The position numbers and the translations under genes were made by a program. From positions 1-45,999 of the forward strand of contig CAKNKX010000011.1 of NCBI GenBank assembly GCA_930987745.1: a stretch of DNA of 45,999 nt, given 5' to 3'. Below, piece by piece: positions 7,416 to 14,790 of the stretch (positions are counted from its first letter, which is position 1; each line of letters begins with the position of its first letter). The DNA is from an uncultured Clostridium sp. Its GTDB lineage: Bacteria > Bacillota > Clostridia > TANB77 > CAG-508. The notes under the pieces are model-generated. The model saw only the letters and a program-made list of their open reading frames with translations, had not been told where the DNA came from and searched no databases.

Positions 7416-8202
7416 TTATTTCTTTTTCTTTTTAATTTCTATCTTTTTATTTAATACTTCTGTAAATTCTTTTGAACTAATTGCAGGGAAGGCTTTTTTC
7501 AAACGGTTTACGTTTTTGTATAATCTTTTCATAATCTTGTTTCTCTTTCTTTTTAAATCTTCTACTAAAACTTGTATATTTTCTGTTGTTTTGTTTTTGC
7601 CTTCTTCTACTTCTTTTGCTATATTTTTTAGTTCTTTTAATTTTTCCATTATTTCTTTGTTTAAGTTTTCTACTTTTTCTAGTGCTGGTTTAATGTTTTT
7701 AACTTTTATAATACTTGTTATAGCATCTACTAATACTACTATTGATAAAATTATTATAACAAATATTTGAATTTTATCATCTATTCCGTATAACTATTTG
7801 TTCAATAAATGGATGAATATATTTTGTAAATAATACTCCTAAAATTCCCCATGCAAGAGAGTTTGTAAGACATATTCTTCCTTTATAGTTAAATTTATGG
7901 TCTGAGTAATCCCAATATTTTGTTTGAAATAGTTTTTCAAGTAATACTCCTACTAAGTATTCCCATATTGTTAATACTATAAATGAAATTAAAAATAGGA
8001 GTACTGGTGCATCTTTTAGACCACTAAGTAGTGTTATCATTATTATTGCACCAATTCCATAAATTGGGCAAAATGGTCCTTTTAAAAATCCTGTATTTAT
8101 TATTTTTTTCTCACAAAATGTTCTAAAAATTGATTCCATTACCCAACCTAAAAATGAATATATTATGAAATATGTGAGTAAATATATAAATTCTTGTTTC
8201 AT
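7416..8202 (-). CDS. CmpB-like putative ABC transporter permease, joined by a +1 shift at CGG
   Basis: The first frame (8202 to 7777, 138 residues before the break) is the PF06541-type membrane protein: YLLTYFIIYSFLGWVMES, GFLKGPFCPIYGIGA, an internal membrane pair and YWDYSDHKFNYKGRICLTNSLAWG. It would stop early at ATA-CGG-AAT-AGA-TGA. Omitting one base gives ATA-GGA and an open frame that adds the expected last membrane helix (FVIIILSIVVLVDAI) and a long basic coiled tail to 7416, 261 residues in all. The family normally has this extra helix after IHPFIE. The membrane role is sure; the transported substrate is unknown. The joined reading is inference supported by six other identical breaks in this window. 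Confidence 0.75.
7785..7788 (-). other. CGG-A +1 frameshift site in the CmpB-like gene
   Basis: The zero frame reads ATA CGG AAT AGA TGA. Reading GGA one base later restores the frame and the missing last membrane helix. Confidence 0.7.
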
Positions 8203-8221
8203 CTTTTCTCCTTACGAAAAA

Positions 8222-8243
8222 CCTCCTACTAATAAGTAGGAGG
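8222..8243. terminator. Strong bidirectional terminator
   Basis: CCTCCTACT-AATA-AGTAGGAGG is a perfect 9-bp stem with T-rich flanks on both sides. It ends the Ig-like protein gene on the minus strand. Confidence 0.85.
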
Positions 8244-8253
8244 CTTTTATTTA

Positions 8254-9186
8254 TTAATTTTGAAATCTAGCACCTGCTTCTTCTGTCACATCATTTATGT
8301 TATATGCTTTTACTAGAATTTTATTTTCTCCTTCTCTGATTGGGAATTTGTATGAAAATTCTTTAGTATTATCATCAAATTCTTGTTTATATCTTTCTTC
8401 TTCATTTAAAGTAAATTCTATTCTTCTTAGTCCTTCTTCATCTGTTACTGTTACTAAAAATCCTAGTTCTCCGTTCTCTTGGTCTAGAGAAATATTAATT
8501 GTTGGTTTTGTTACTCCTTTTACTTCTTGTTCTTTTGTTTCTGTTTTATTATTTACATCTACAACTACTACTGTTAATGTGTGTTGTCCTTTTGGTATTT
8601 CTATAGTTTGTTCAAAAGATGTGTTATTAATATCTACTCTAGTTTCTTCTTCGTCGTCCCATCTGTATGTCATATATGAAAGTTGGTCTTTTCCTTGTGT
8701 TGTTATTTTTAATCCGTCTGATTCTATTGAAAAGTCTATTGTTATATCTCCTTGGATTGTATAGTTTTGTTCATATCTTACTTCTTGTCCATTTATATCT
8801 CTTGCATATATATTTAATGTGTTTGTTCCTGATGGTATATCTATAGTTTCACTTACTTCTCTATTTCCATTTGTTTGAATTTCAGTTTCTTCCTCATCGT
8901 TCCATCTATATGTTACACTTACTAATTCTCTACTATGACTAACAGTTAGCTCTAACTTATCTCCATTTTCAACTACGTTTATAGTTGGTTTTGCATTTTG
9001 GTTTACTGTTTGTGTGTTTAAATACATAGAGTATGAACCACTACATATCATAAGTATTCCAAAAATAAGTGTTATTATTGCAAAAAATCTCAATATACTT
9101 GTTATTTCTACTGGTCCACTTGGAGCTTTAGATTTTTTTTGCTTTTTTTCTTTCTTTTTAGTTTCTACTGCTAATATCTGGTTCAA
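8254..9186 (-). CDS. Membrane-anchored protein with three Ig-like repeats
   Basis: 310 residues: a Lys-rich cytoplasmic N-terminus (residues 8-20), one membrane helix (about 32-53), then an extracellular part of three similar beta-rich repeats of about 80 residues. The first two repeats share the phrase TYRWNDEEET / TYRWDDEEET, and each repeat ends in a 'T-L-V-D-N' strand as in Ig-like/cadherin-like surface domains. No catalytic motif or sorting signal is present. I infer a cell-surface structural or binding role. It is monocistronic between two terminators or promoter regions. The exact Ig family cannot be fixed by eye. Confidence 0.7.
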   Translation of the reverse strand: MNQILAVETKKKEKKQKKSKAPSGPVEITSILRFFAIITLIFGILMICSGSYSMYLNTQTVNQNAKPTINVVENGDKLELTVSHSRELVSVTYRWNDEEETEIQTNGNREVSETIDIPSGTNTLNIYARDINGQEVRYEQNYTIQGDITIDFSIESDGLKITTQGKDQLSYMTYRWDDEEETRVDINNTSFEQTIEIPKGQHTLTVVVVDVNNKTETKEQEVKGVTKPTINISLDQENGELGFLVTVTDEEGLRRIEFTLNEEERYKQEFDDNTKEFSYKFPIREGENKILVKAYNINDVTEEAGARFQN

Positions 9187-9308
9187 TTACTTCACCTCTT
9201 TTGTTTTATTCATAGGAAATTATATCATATCATTTTTTTATTGTAAACGATTTTCATTATTAATTTTTTATGAAGATTTTTACTTTTTATCTTTTAAGTC
9301 AAATATGG

Positions 9309-9348
9309 AAAAAAGCAATAACTATAGATTATTTATATTAGTTACTGC
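9309..9348 (-). terminator. Terminator of the XRE regulator gene
   Basis: GCAGTAACTA pairs with TAGTTATTGC (one G-U) around a 14-base loop, followed on the minus strand by TTTTTT. Confidence 0.7.
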
Positions 9349-9360
9349 CTTTTATACATT

Positions 9361-9699
9361 TTATTTTTCCATTTTACTTTTATTAAAATACATTATTAAG
9401 TTTTCTATTGTTTCTTTATCTTTTTTTGCTAATTTATCAAATCCTGTGATTGAATATTCTAATGTTTTGTTATCTCTTATTTTTATATATTTACTAAATA
9501 TCTGGTCCATACTTATTTTAAATAAATTACAAAATCTGATTAGAACTTCATATGAAGGTTTTGACCTATCTTGCTCTATATCACTTATATATCTTACTGA
9601 TACTTCTATTTCTTCTGCTAGTTTTTCTTGTGTGTATCCATTACTTCTTCTTATTTCTTTTAAAGTATTTCCGATTTTTACTGTACTTATTTTTCTCAT
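9361..9699 (-). CDS. XRE-family transcriptional regulator
   Basis: A 112-residue protein with an HTH_3 domain at residues 7-65 (IGNTLKEIRRSNGYTQEKLAEEIEVSVRYISDIEQDRSKPS, compressed) and a short helical C-terminus that may dimerise. It lies between the Ig-like surface gene and a tiny coiled-coil ORF. Its target is unknown. The good ribosome site (AGGTGG) before ATG at 9699 supports the start. Confidence 0.85.
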   Translation of the reverse strand: MRKISTVKIGNTLKEIRRSNGYTQEKLAEEIEVSVRYISDIEQDRSKPSYEVLIRFCNLFKISMDQIFSKYIKIRDNKTLEYSITGFDKLAKKDKETIENLIMYFNKSKMEK

Positions 9700-9792
9700 T
9701 TATACCACCTATTTTATTATATTTTTATTTATCTTAACAAAATTTGAAAATAGTATAAACGAAGTAACACTAACTATGATAGTATTTTATTT

Positions 9793-9927
9793 CTATAAGT
9801 CTTTTAAGTATTTATTAAGTAACTTATCTAAAATACTTTTTTGTTTTTTTACTTCTTCTTCTTTATCTTGTAAAATTAATTCTTTTAGTATTTCTAATTC
9901 TTTTTCAATTTCTTTTTTTAATTCCAT
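9793..9927 (-). CDS. Small coiled-coil protein (44 residues)
   Basis: A short frame with a strong ribosome site (AGGTGAGA, five bases before ATG). It encodes a highly charged peptide that is helical throughout (ELKKEIEKELEILKEL..., Leu/Ile in heptad positions). It lies upstream of the XRE regulator on the same strand. Low-complexity AT-rich DNA can give such frames by chance, so the ribosome site is the main support. The function is unknown. Confidence 0.4.
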   Translation of the reverse strand: MELKKEIEKELEILKELILQDKEEEVKKQKSILDKLLNKYLKDL

Positions 9928-10036
9928 ATTTCTCACCTAACCTTATCTTTAGTTTTTCATAATTTTTCTTCTTTTATTCTATATTTTAATTATTTTCTTT
10001 TACTATTATACATTATTTTTACTAATTAATAAACAT

Positions 10037-10282
10037 TTATTTTGAAATTTCATTAATAATTATTTCCATTCTACTGTCAATTTTTCCACAAATGAACACT
10101 TTATCATTACATTTTAAGTTTTTATAGCAAAAATCTGCTATATTATTATATCCTTTAACAATAATTGTATTTTCGTCTTCTAATTTAATTTTAAATTTTA
10201 TAATGGAAATATTTTTACTATTTATTAGAAATTCAAAATCTAAATCACTAATTATTTCCCCTATAAAAAAACATTCATTCAT
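10037..10282 (-). CDS. SSB-like OB-fold protein (81 residues)
   Basis: The pattern of single-strand-binding proteins is visible: an N-terminal FFIGEIISDLDFEF strand pair, SIIKFKIKL, TIIVKGYNNIADFC (matching the SSB region 'I-V-W-x-x-A-E-x-C') and NDKVFICGKIDSR (matching 'K-G-x-x-V-x-V-x-G-R-I'). It is far shorter than the canonical ssb at 14791 and lacks the acidic C-terminal tip that recruits partners. It sits just beyond the DGR template repeat; whether it belongs to the DGR is unknown. AAGGGAG precedes the ATG. Confidence 0.65.
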   Translation of the reverse strand: MNECFFIGEIISDLDFEFLINSKNISIIKFKIKLEDENTIIVKGYNNIADFCYKNLKCNDKVFICGKIDSRMEIIINEISK

Positions 10283-10458
10283 TCTTTTCTCCCTTAAACA
10301 TAAATATATATGCGTAAAATAAGTATTTTCAAATTCTTATTTACTAACACCTATTTTACTGATACATTTTTACCAATATTCGGAAGGAATAAATCTCTTT
10401 AATACTAATACCATCATTGTATACATTCCTTAAAATATATAATCTAGAATTTGTATTA
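10283..10458. other. Non-coding stretch between the SSB-like gene and the template repeat
   Basis: No gene or hairpin terminator is obvious. On the minus strand this is the region just 3' of the template repeat, where a DGR RNA would end. Confidence 0.3.
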
Positions 10459-10590
10459 GAGTGGACGAAAAGCATTGTTAACGTTCGCATTGGTAGGCAT
10501 GTCATTGTTGCGATTGCTAGTATAATTGTTACTATTGTTGTACTTGCCTCCTCTATTAACGCATGGATTGTTGGAATCGCTATAGGTTTC
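10459..10590 (-). repeat. DGR template repeat (TR)
   Basis: Read on the minus strand in one frame, these 44 codons begin ETYSDSNNPCV, pass through NRGGKYNNSNN and end NNAFRPL. Fourteen of them are AAC or AAT. Adenine-rich AAY codons at positions that vary in the target are the signature of a DGR template, because adenines are copied randomly into the variable region. It lies downstream of the reverse transcriptase gene, as usual, and is clearly more G+C-rich than its surroundings. Stop codons at both edges show that it is non-coding. The exact ends are estimated from where similarity to lectin-fold variable regions stops. Confidence 0.85.
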
Positions 10591-10623
10591 GATTTATCCC
10601 TGATTTAATATATTTTTACTGTA

Positions 10624-11640
10624 CTAAGTTTCTTCTGTATAAAATAATTTTTGCTCTAAATTATATGTATTTGCTATTTTTATATATCCCATATGTCCTG
10701 TTAAATATTTTTTTGCTTCTTTACTTGTTAAGTTTCCTCTTTTTATTTCTTCTTTTAAATATTTTATTTTTTTCTTTAATTTTCTTTTTCCATTATCTCT
10801 TATCTTTAATCTATATTCATTTATTTTATATCCACAAAAATTAACTCCTTGTTTGTTTTTAAATATTTGTGTCTTTTTATTTAATTCTAGTTTCAAATTT
10901 TCTTTTAAAAATATCTTTATTTTTTCTAATAACGTTTTTGCTTCTTCTTTTGTTTTTACTAAAATTACACTATCATCCATATATCTAAAATAATATTTCA
11001 CTTTTAAACTATGTTTTATATAGATATCTACTTCATTTAAATATATATTTGCAAATATTTGTGATGTATAGTTTCCTATTTCTAATCCTTTTTCTCTTTT
11101 TTGTGTATATAATATTTCTTTAATTAACCACATTAAATCTTCATCTTTTATTTTCTTTTTTAAAATATTTAATAAAACTTCTTTATTAATATTATCAAAA
11201 TATTTTGACACGTCCATCTTTAGCACATAATATTTATCCCATATTCTTTTGCAATGTTTCATTGCTTTTTGTAAATCTAAACATGCTTTATGCATTCCTC
11301 TTTTCTTTAAACAAGCATATGATGTATTTAAAAATTGTGGAACAAATGTAGGTTCTAAGAAATTATCCACTAACCATGTATGCACTACTCTATCTATATA
11401 TCTTGATTTTTCAATCTTTCTTACCTTTGGCTCTTTTATATAAAAAACTTGATATCCTCCATGTTTATATGTTTTTTTCTTTAATTTATCTAATAAATAC
11501 ATAATATATTCTTCTTGTTTTAAATTAAAATTTATTATTTCTTTCCTATATCCTTTTCCTTTCCTTGATTTAATATGTGCTTCCATTAATTTTTCATATG
11601 TTAGATATTTATAGTATTTATTTCTTAATGTTTTTGGCAT
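10624..11640 (-). CDS. DGR reverse transcriptase
   Basis: This 338-residue reverse transcriptase copies the template repeat RNA with adenine-specific errors. The motifs are clear: MDVSKYFDNI (first catalytic Asp), the DGR-specific motif 4 IGNYTSQ where most bacterial reverse transcriptases have GxxxSP, the YMDD box near residue 223, and FCGYKI near 270. There is no maturase or endonuclease domain, so it is not a group II intron protein. It overlaps the end of the Avd gene by 23 bases, and the template repeat follows its stop by about 30 bases. The length is normal for the family. Confidence 0.95.
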   Translation of the reverse strand: MPKTLRNKYYKYLTYEKLMEAHIKSRKGKGYRKEIINFNLKQEEYIMYLLDKLKKKTYKHGGYQVFYIKEPKVRKIEKSRYIDRVVHTWLVDNFLEPTFVPQFLNTSYACLKKRGMHKACLDLQKAMKHCKRIWDKYYVLKMDVSKYFDNINKEVLLNILKKKIKDEDLMWLIKEILYTQKREKGLEIGNYTSQIFANIYLNEVDIYIKHSLKVKYYFRYMDDSVILVKTKEEAKTLLEKIKIFLKENLKLELNKKTQIFKNKQGVNFCGYKINEYRLKIRDNGKRKLKKKIKYLKEEIKRGNLTSKEAKKYLTGHMGYIKIANTYNLEQKLFYTEET

Positions 11641-11992
11641 AATATTTAATTAATCCTCCTAGTATTTTTCCTATTTCATATATTAATTCCATCGCTACCT
11701 TAAACTTCTTTTCGTCTATCCATTTATTCTTTTTCATTATTCTTAAATATATTCTTTGAGTGTTTAACAGGCTATCTATTTCATTTAAATATCTTAATAT
11801 ATTTATTTTTTCTATTTTTGAAATCATCATAATATTTCTCATCATTTGGTATAAACTTAATTTAAATTCTGTTCCTATACTAAACTTTTCTGTTCTTGGA
11901 AGTTTAAATATTACTTGTAACATATATTCTATATATTTTTCTGCTTTTGGTATTAATATTAATTTATTTTCTTGTTCTTGTTTATTTGACAT
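11618..11992 (-). CDS. avd: DGR accessory variability determinant (Avd, four-helix bundle)
   Basis: A 124-residue basic, all-helical protein of the bAvd/four-helix-bundle family: IPKAEKYIEYMLQVIFKLPRTEKFSIGTEFKLSLYQMMRNI, compressed, is the recognisable N-terminal half. Avd forms a pentameric barrel that binds the reverse transcriptase and the template RNA and is required for retrohoming in the Bordetella phage system. It overlaps the MutS-like gene upstream and the reverse transcriptase gene downstream, so the three genes are translationally coupled. Confidence 0.92.
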   Translation of the reverse strand: MSNKQEQENKLILIPKAEKYIEYMLQVIFKLPRTEKFSIGTEFKLSLYQMMRNIMMISKIEKINILRYLNEIDSLLNTQRIYLRIMKKNKWIDEKKFKVAMELIYEIGKILGGLIKYYAKNIKK

Positions 11993-12465
11993 ATCCTTTT
12001 ATAGCCCTTTCCATTTATATTTTCTGGTTTTTTAGTTATTTTTCCTTTGTTTTCTATTTCTTCTTCATATAACTTCGAAACCGCTTTTATGTATTTATCT
12101 TCTTTTCTATAGTATTTTGTACTATGTTTACAAATATAACAATTAACATTTTCTATAATTTCTTCGTTTTTCTTTTTTCCTGCATATTCTAGTAAAACTT
12201 CTAATTCTTCTTTTTCTTGATTAAAGTAATATACTATATATCCATATTTTTTCTCATGTATTAAATCTATATATTTTTCTAATGATTCTATTGGAAATCC
12301 TACCTTACAAACTTCAGTTTTAAAACATGTAACTTTTAAGTCTAATAATTTGTTTAATAATACTGCATCTTTTCCTATTGCTATATAGAAATTTCCTGCA
12401 TTACACATAACTACTTTTCCTTTATTTTTTCTTTGTAATAATTCCATCATCTTACTAAAACTCAT
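11959..12465 (-). CDS. MutS-like DGR accessory protein (MSL)
   Basis: About 168 residues resembling only the mismatch-sensing domain I of MutS. GNFYIAIGKDAVLLNKLLDLKVT corresponds to MutS 'DFYELFFEDA...L-L-LT', and KVGFPIESLEKYIDLI to 'CGVPYHAVDGYLARLI'. The clamp and ATPase parts are absent. A MutS-like accessory gene is a known optional partner in DGR cassettes. The C-terminus has a CxxC-like YICKHS and a basic tail. I prefer the ATG at 12465, preceded by GGTGG, over a GTG at 12477. Its function in mutagenic homing is unknown; binding the A-mismatched heteroduplex is an attractive inference. Confidence 0.78.
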   Translation of the reverse strand: MSFSKMMELLQRKNKGKVVMCNAGNFYIAIGKDAVLLNKLLDLKVTCFKTEVCKVGFPIESLEKYIDLIHEKKYGYIVYYFNQEKEELEVLLEYAGKKKNEEIIENVNCYICKHSTKYYRKEDKYIKAVSKLYEEEIENKGKITKKPENINGKGYKRICQINKNKKIN

Positions 12466-12534
12466 GTTTACCACCACTTTCTTTTTTCATGTTTAAATTA
12501 TTATTTATTAATATTTACTTATATTTTCGTGACA

Positions 12535-12561
12535 TTTTTTGTGCTTTAAAAGCACAAAAAA
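12535..12561. terminator. Symmetrical hairpin with T- and A-runs
   Basis: TTTTTT-GTGCTTT-A-AAAGCAC-AAAAAA is fully symmetrical and would terminate transcription in both directions between the variable gene and the MutS-like gene. Confidence 0.6.
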
Positions 12562-12589
12562 CGCCACGTCAGTGGCGCCACGTCAGTGG
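12562..12589. repeat. Tandem 14-bp palindromic repeat
   Basis: CGCCACGTCAGTGG occurs twice without a gap (12562-12575, 12576-12589). Each copy can fold with stem CCAC/GTGG and loop GTCA. It is strikingly G+C-rich for this genome. Confidence 0.7.
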
Positions 12590-12652
12590 AAATTTTCTTT
12601 GCTATTCCAAATCCGTTTTTTAAAACGAATTTGGTAAAGAAAGAAAATTTCC
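12588..12652. repeat. 65-base nested inverted repeat
   Basis: The outer arms GGAAATTTTCTTT / AAAGAAAATTTCC are perfect. The inner arms, 12607-12619 and 12622-12634, pair with one mismatch. It lies about 100 bases 3' of the variable region. Confidence 0.7.
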
Positions 12653-12681
12653 TACTTAACGTATCTTCGATTCGTTAAGTA
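12653..12681. repeat. Hairpin with TTC loop
   Basis: TACTTAACG pairs with CGTTAAGTA, and ATC-TTC-GAT continues the stem inward. It is the last of four hairpins 3' of the variable region. Confidence 0.65.
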
Positions 12682-12756
12682 ACATATTAAATTAAATTTA
12701 GATTTTTAAAATAACTCTTCTATATATTATAGTATTGGTTTTCACAGCATTCAGTA

Positions 12757-12900
12757 CTACAAATATAAAGTGACACGGAAACCGACGGAAGGAAAGGTAT
12801 TGTCAGGCCTATAGATGACACGATAAGAACTTGGAAACTCAGAGCCAGAACCGTTGTAATAGCCTCCCCTACTCACTCGGCGGTTGGTGCTGCAAGACTC
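12757..12900 (-). other. DGR-type variable region (VR) at the 3' end of the target gene
   Basis: These last ~48 codons encode the lectin-fold variable pattern: WTMES, RVSRGGYY, SSYR, then GFRVTLYL and stop. The coding strand is about half G+C with codons such as TCT, GGC, TCC and CGC, very unlike the surrounding AT-rich sequence. That is expected where template adenines have been replaced by random bases. It does not match the local template repeat base for base. Confidence 0.75.
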
Positions 12901-13875
12901 CATTGTCCATTCAAATACATTTCCTGCTAAATCATATATATTCTTTATTTTATATTCTTCTTTTGCTCCTGTATTTCCTAGGTTGTTTGTACTATCATCA
13001 TCTAAATAGTTACCTTGTCCTGTACTATCTCTTACATATGAATCTTCACTACATGCAGGTGTTCCTATAGTTGCATTTGTTATATAATTAGGGTCTATAA
13101 AATTCATTGTTGCATCCCATTGCACTCCATAGCACAATGTACTTGTCACGCTTTGATTTTCATATCTACTATCAAAATTTCTTGATAGTTCTACTGCTCC
13201 TCCTGTTGTTCCTGTTGTTTCTTGCATATTACTTCCATTTGCTGACCATGGTACATTGTTATATACTGCTTTTCCTTTTTTCACTACTAAATTTCCATCT
13301 TCTTGCCCTGCTTCGAATCTACCTATATAAAATCCTCCATAGTCTTTTACACTTTCATACATTGCCATTGCTTCTTGTTTTGTTGTATCTGTTTCTTGCA
13401 TACTATTATCAGCTAAATATTGGTTTACTCCTGTACTATCTGCTTCTCCATAAGTTGATGGCCATGTTGTTACATTTAAATTTCCTAAAAAATATCCTAC
13501 TTGTCTTTGAAAGTCATCATAATTGTCTACTGGCACCCATACAAATTGATTTCCTTCTGCTGTGTTATCCATATCATCATTTGGTGCATCTGATATTACT
13601 ACTCCTTCTGTCTTTGTTCCTCCTACATAATAAAAATCTATTGGTAATGGTATTGTGTTTCCTGCTCCGTCTGATATTGCTTTTACTTTATCATTTTCTG
13701 GCCATGTACTTGGTTTTGTTACTTCTTCTCCTGCGTTTGCTGTTCCTCCTCCTTGGTTATTTCCATTTGTATACAAATCTGAATATTGTATTTCATGGTC
13801 TCCTTTTGCTGATATAAAGCTTGTATCTTTTAATTCTTTTACATAGTCTTTTCCTGTTAGTATTGTTTTTATTGT
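12757..13875 (-). pseudogene. DGR target: FGE/C-type-lectin variable protein, C-terminal part after an ochre codon
   Basis: 372 codons continue in frame with the pilin part upstream, separated only by TAA at 13876-13878. The first residues (TIKTILTGKDYVKELKDTSF) read like a natural continuation. The body carries the formylglycine-generating-enzyme-like lectin fold (QFVWVPVDNYDDFQR, GGFYIGRFEAG, NIYDLAGNVFEWT), ending in the variable region. I find no ribosome site with an in-frame start for independent translation: AAAGGAGACC-ATG exists but is out of frame. The part is therefore either dead or made by readthrough. A displayed, binding-diversified surface protein is the family role. Confidence 0.75.
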
Positions 13876-14124
13876 TTAGTCATTTAATGTTGCATCTTGT
13901 CCATTTTCTAGCCTTTCTGATTGCCATGCCATTATATCCATCTGTGCTTGTTCTTTTGCTTCTGCTATTTCTGTTTGTGTACTTGCATTTTGAGCTTGCG
14001 AAAGTATTCCATTTTGTCCTGTTAGCATTGCTATTGATACTCCTGCAAGTATTAGTAACACTATTATTGTTATTACCAATGCAATTAGTGTTATACCCTT
14101 GTTTTTCTTTAGATTTATTTTCAT
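13876..14124 (-). CDS. DGR target: type IV prepilin-like N-terminal part
   Basis: 82 residues: a short basic leader, then a prepilin cleavage and methylation-like segment (NKGITLIALVITIIVLLILAG), a hydrophobic helix and QNGILSQAQNA, typical of clostridial pilin-like anchors. In related gene families this anchor is fused to an FGE-type variable lectin in one polypeptide. Here a TAA after LND cuts it off from the 372 following in-frame codons. As it stands, the product would be a bare pilin-like stub. It is the first gene of the DGR transcription unit. Confidence 0.8.
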   Translation of the reverse strand: MKINLKKNKGITLIALVITIIVLLILAGVSIAMLTGQNGILSQAQNASTQTEIAEAKEQAQMDIMAWQSERLENGQDATLND

Positions 14125-14410
14125 CTAAATTCTCCTTTCTTTTGTTTATTATTTTTATTTACTATTAATTTTTTATACATTTAATTATTTATACTAATTC
14201 TAAATATATAAATAGTATTTCCCTTTAAAATATTTTTAAACAAAGATATATTTATTTTTCAAGGTTCTTTTGCTATTTATATATTAAAACTAGTTTTTCA
14301 AATATATTTTACATTTCTTTCTGAATTAAGTCAATGTTTTATCGTATTTTATTTCTTTACATTTTTGTTACAAAAAAGGTTATATAATGTGCTTTTCATT
14401 AGTTTTTAAG
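14125..14410. other. AT-rich region upstream of the DGR target gene
   Basis: About 290 bases between the rpsR terminator and the pilin-like gene contain no credible gene. A promoter for the DGR unit must lie here, but no box pair is convincing. Confidence 0.35.
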
Positions 14411-14411
14411 T

Positions 14412-14458
14412 GAAAAAAAACTCAAATTACTAAACTTTTAGTTTAATAATTTGAGTTT
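14412..14458 (-). terminator. Terminator of the rpsF-ssb-rpsR operon
   Basis: A perfect 12-bp outer stem (14418-14429 with 14447-14458) plus an inner TAAACT/AGTTTA stem is followed on the minus strand by eight T. Confidence 0.88.
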
Positions 14459-14490
14459 GGTTTATTATTTTTAACTTTATTTTTTATATC

Positions 14491-14766
14491 TTAGTTTTGT
14501 GTGTATGGTAATATAGCAATATGTCTTGCTCTTTTTACTGCTGTTGTAATATCTCTTTGATGTTTGCTACAAGCTCCTGTTGTTCTTCTTGGTAGTATTT
14601 TTCCTTTATCATTTATGAATTTTTTTAGTTGTTCAGGATTTTTGTAATCTAATTCAAAGTTTTTGTCACTACATAATAAACATACTTTTTTTCTTTGTTT
14701 TCTAAATCTTGGATTGTAATCCTCATCATAGTTTTTATTTTTTCTATTTTGTTTTTTATCTGCCAT
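14491..14766 (-). CDS. rpsR: Small ribosomal subunit protein bS18
   Basis: A 91-residue basic protein with the bS18 core: [46 protein letters not shown], compressed, residues 35-85. It binds 16S rRNA as a heterodimer with bS6. A CLLCSDK segment near residue 30 gives a zinc-ribbon-like Cys pair, seen in some S18 forms. It is the last gene of the conserved rpsF-ssb-rpsR order and is followed by a strong terminator. Confidence 0.97.
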   Translation of the reverse strand: MADKKQNRKNKNYDEDYNPRFRKQRKKVCLLCSDKNFELDYKNPEQLKKFINDKGKILPRRTTGACSKHQRDITTAVKRARHIAILPYTQN

Positions 14767-14790
14767 TTTTATTTTCCCCCCTAACTTTAA

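Noticed and set aside
9014..9940. Long plus-strand reading frame of 308 codons antisense to the Ig-like protein gene and regulator genes
   Set aside because: Composed of Phe/Ser/Leu-rich sequence typical of the antisense of AT-rich genes; no ribosome site; the minus-strand genes are recognisable.
10417..10608. Plus-strand hydrophobic reading frame across the template repeat
   Set aside because: It is the complement of the AAY-rich template, where AAC and AAT become Val and Ile codons; no ribosome site.
10459..12900. Treating the template repeat and the adjacent variable region as a working pair
   Set aside because: Two compensating two-codon length differences and several differences at non-adenine bases; DGR copies should differ only at adenines.
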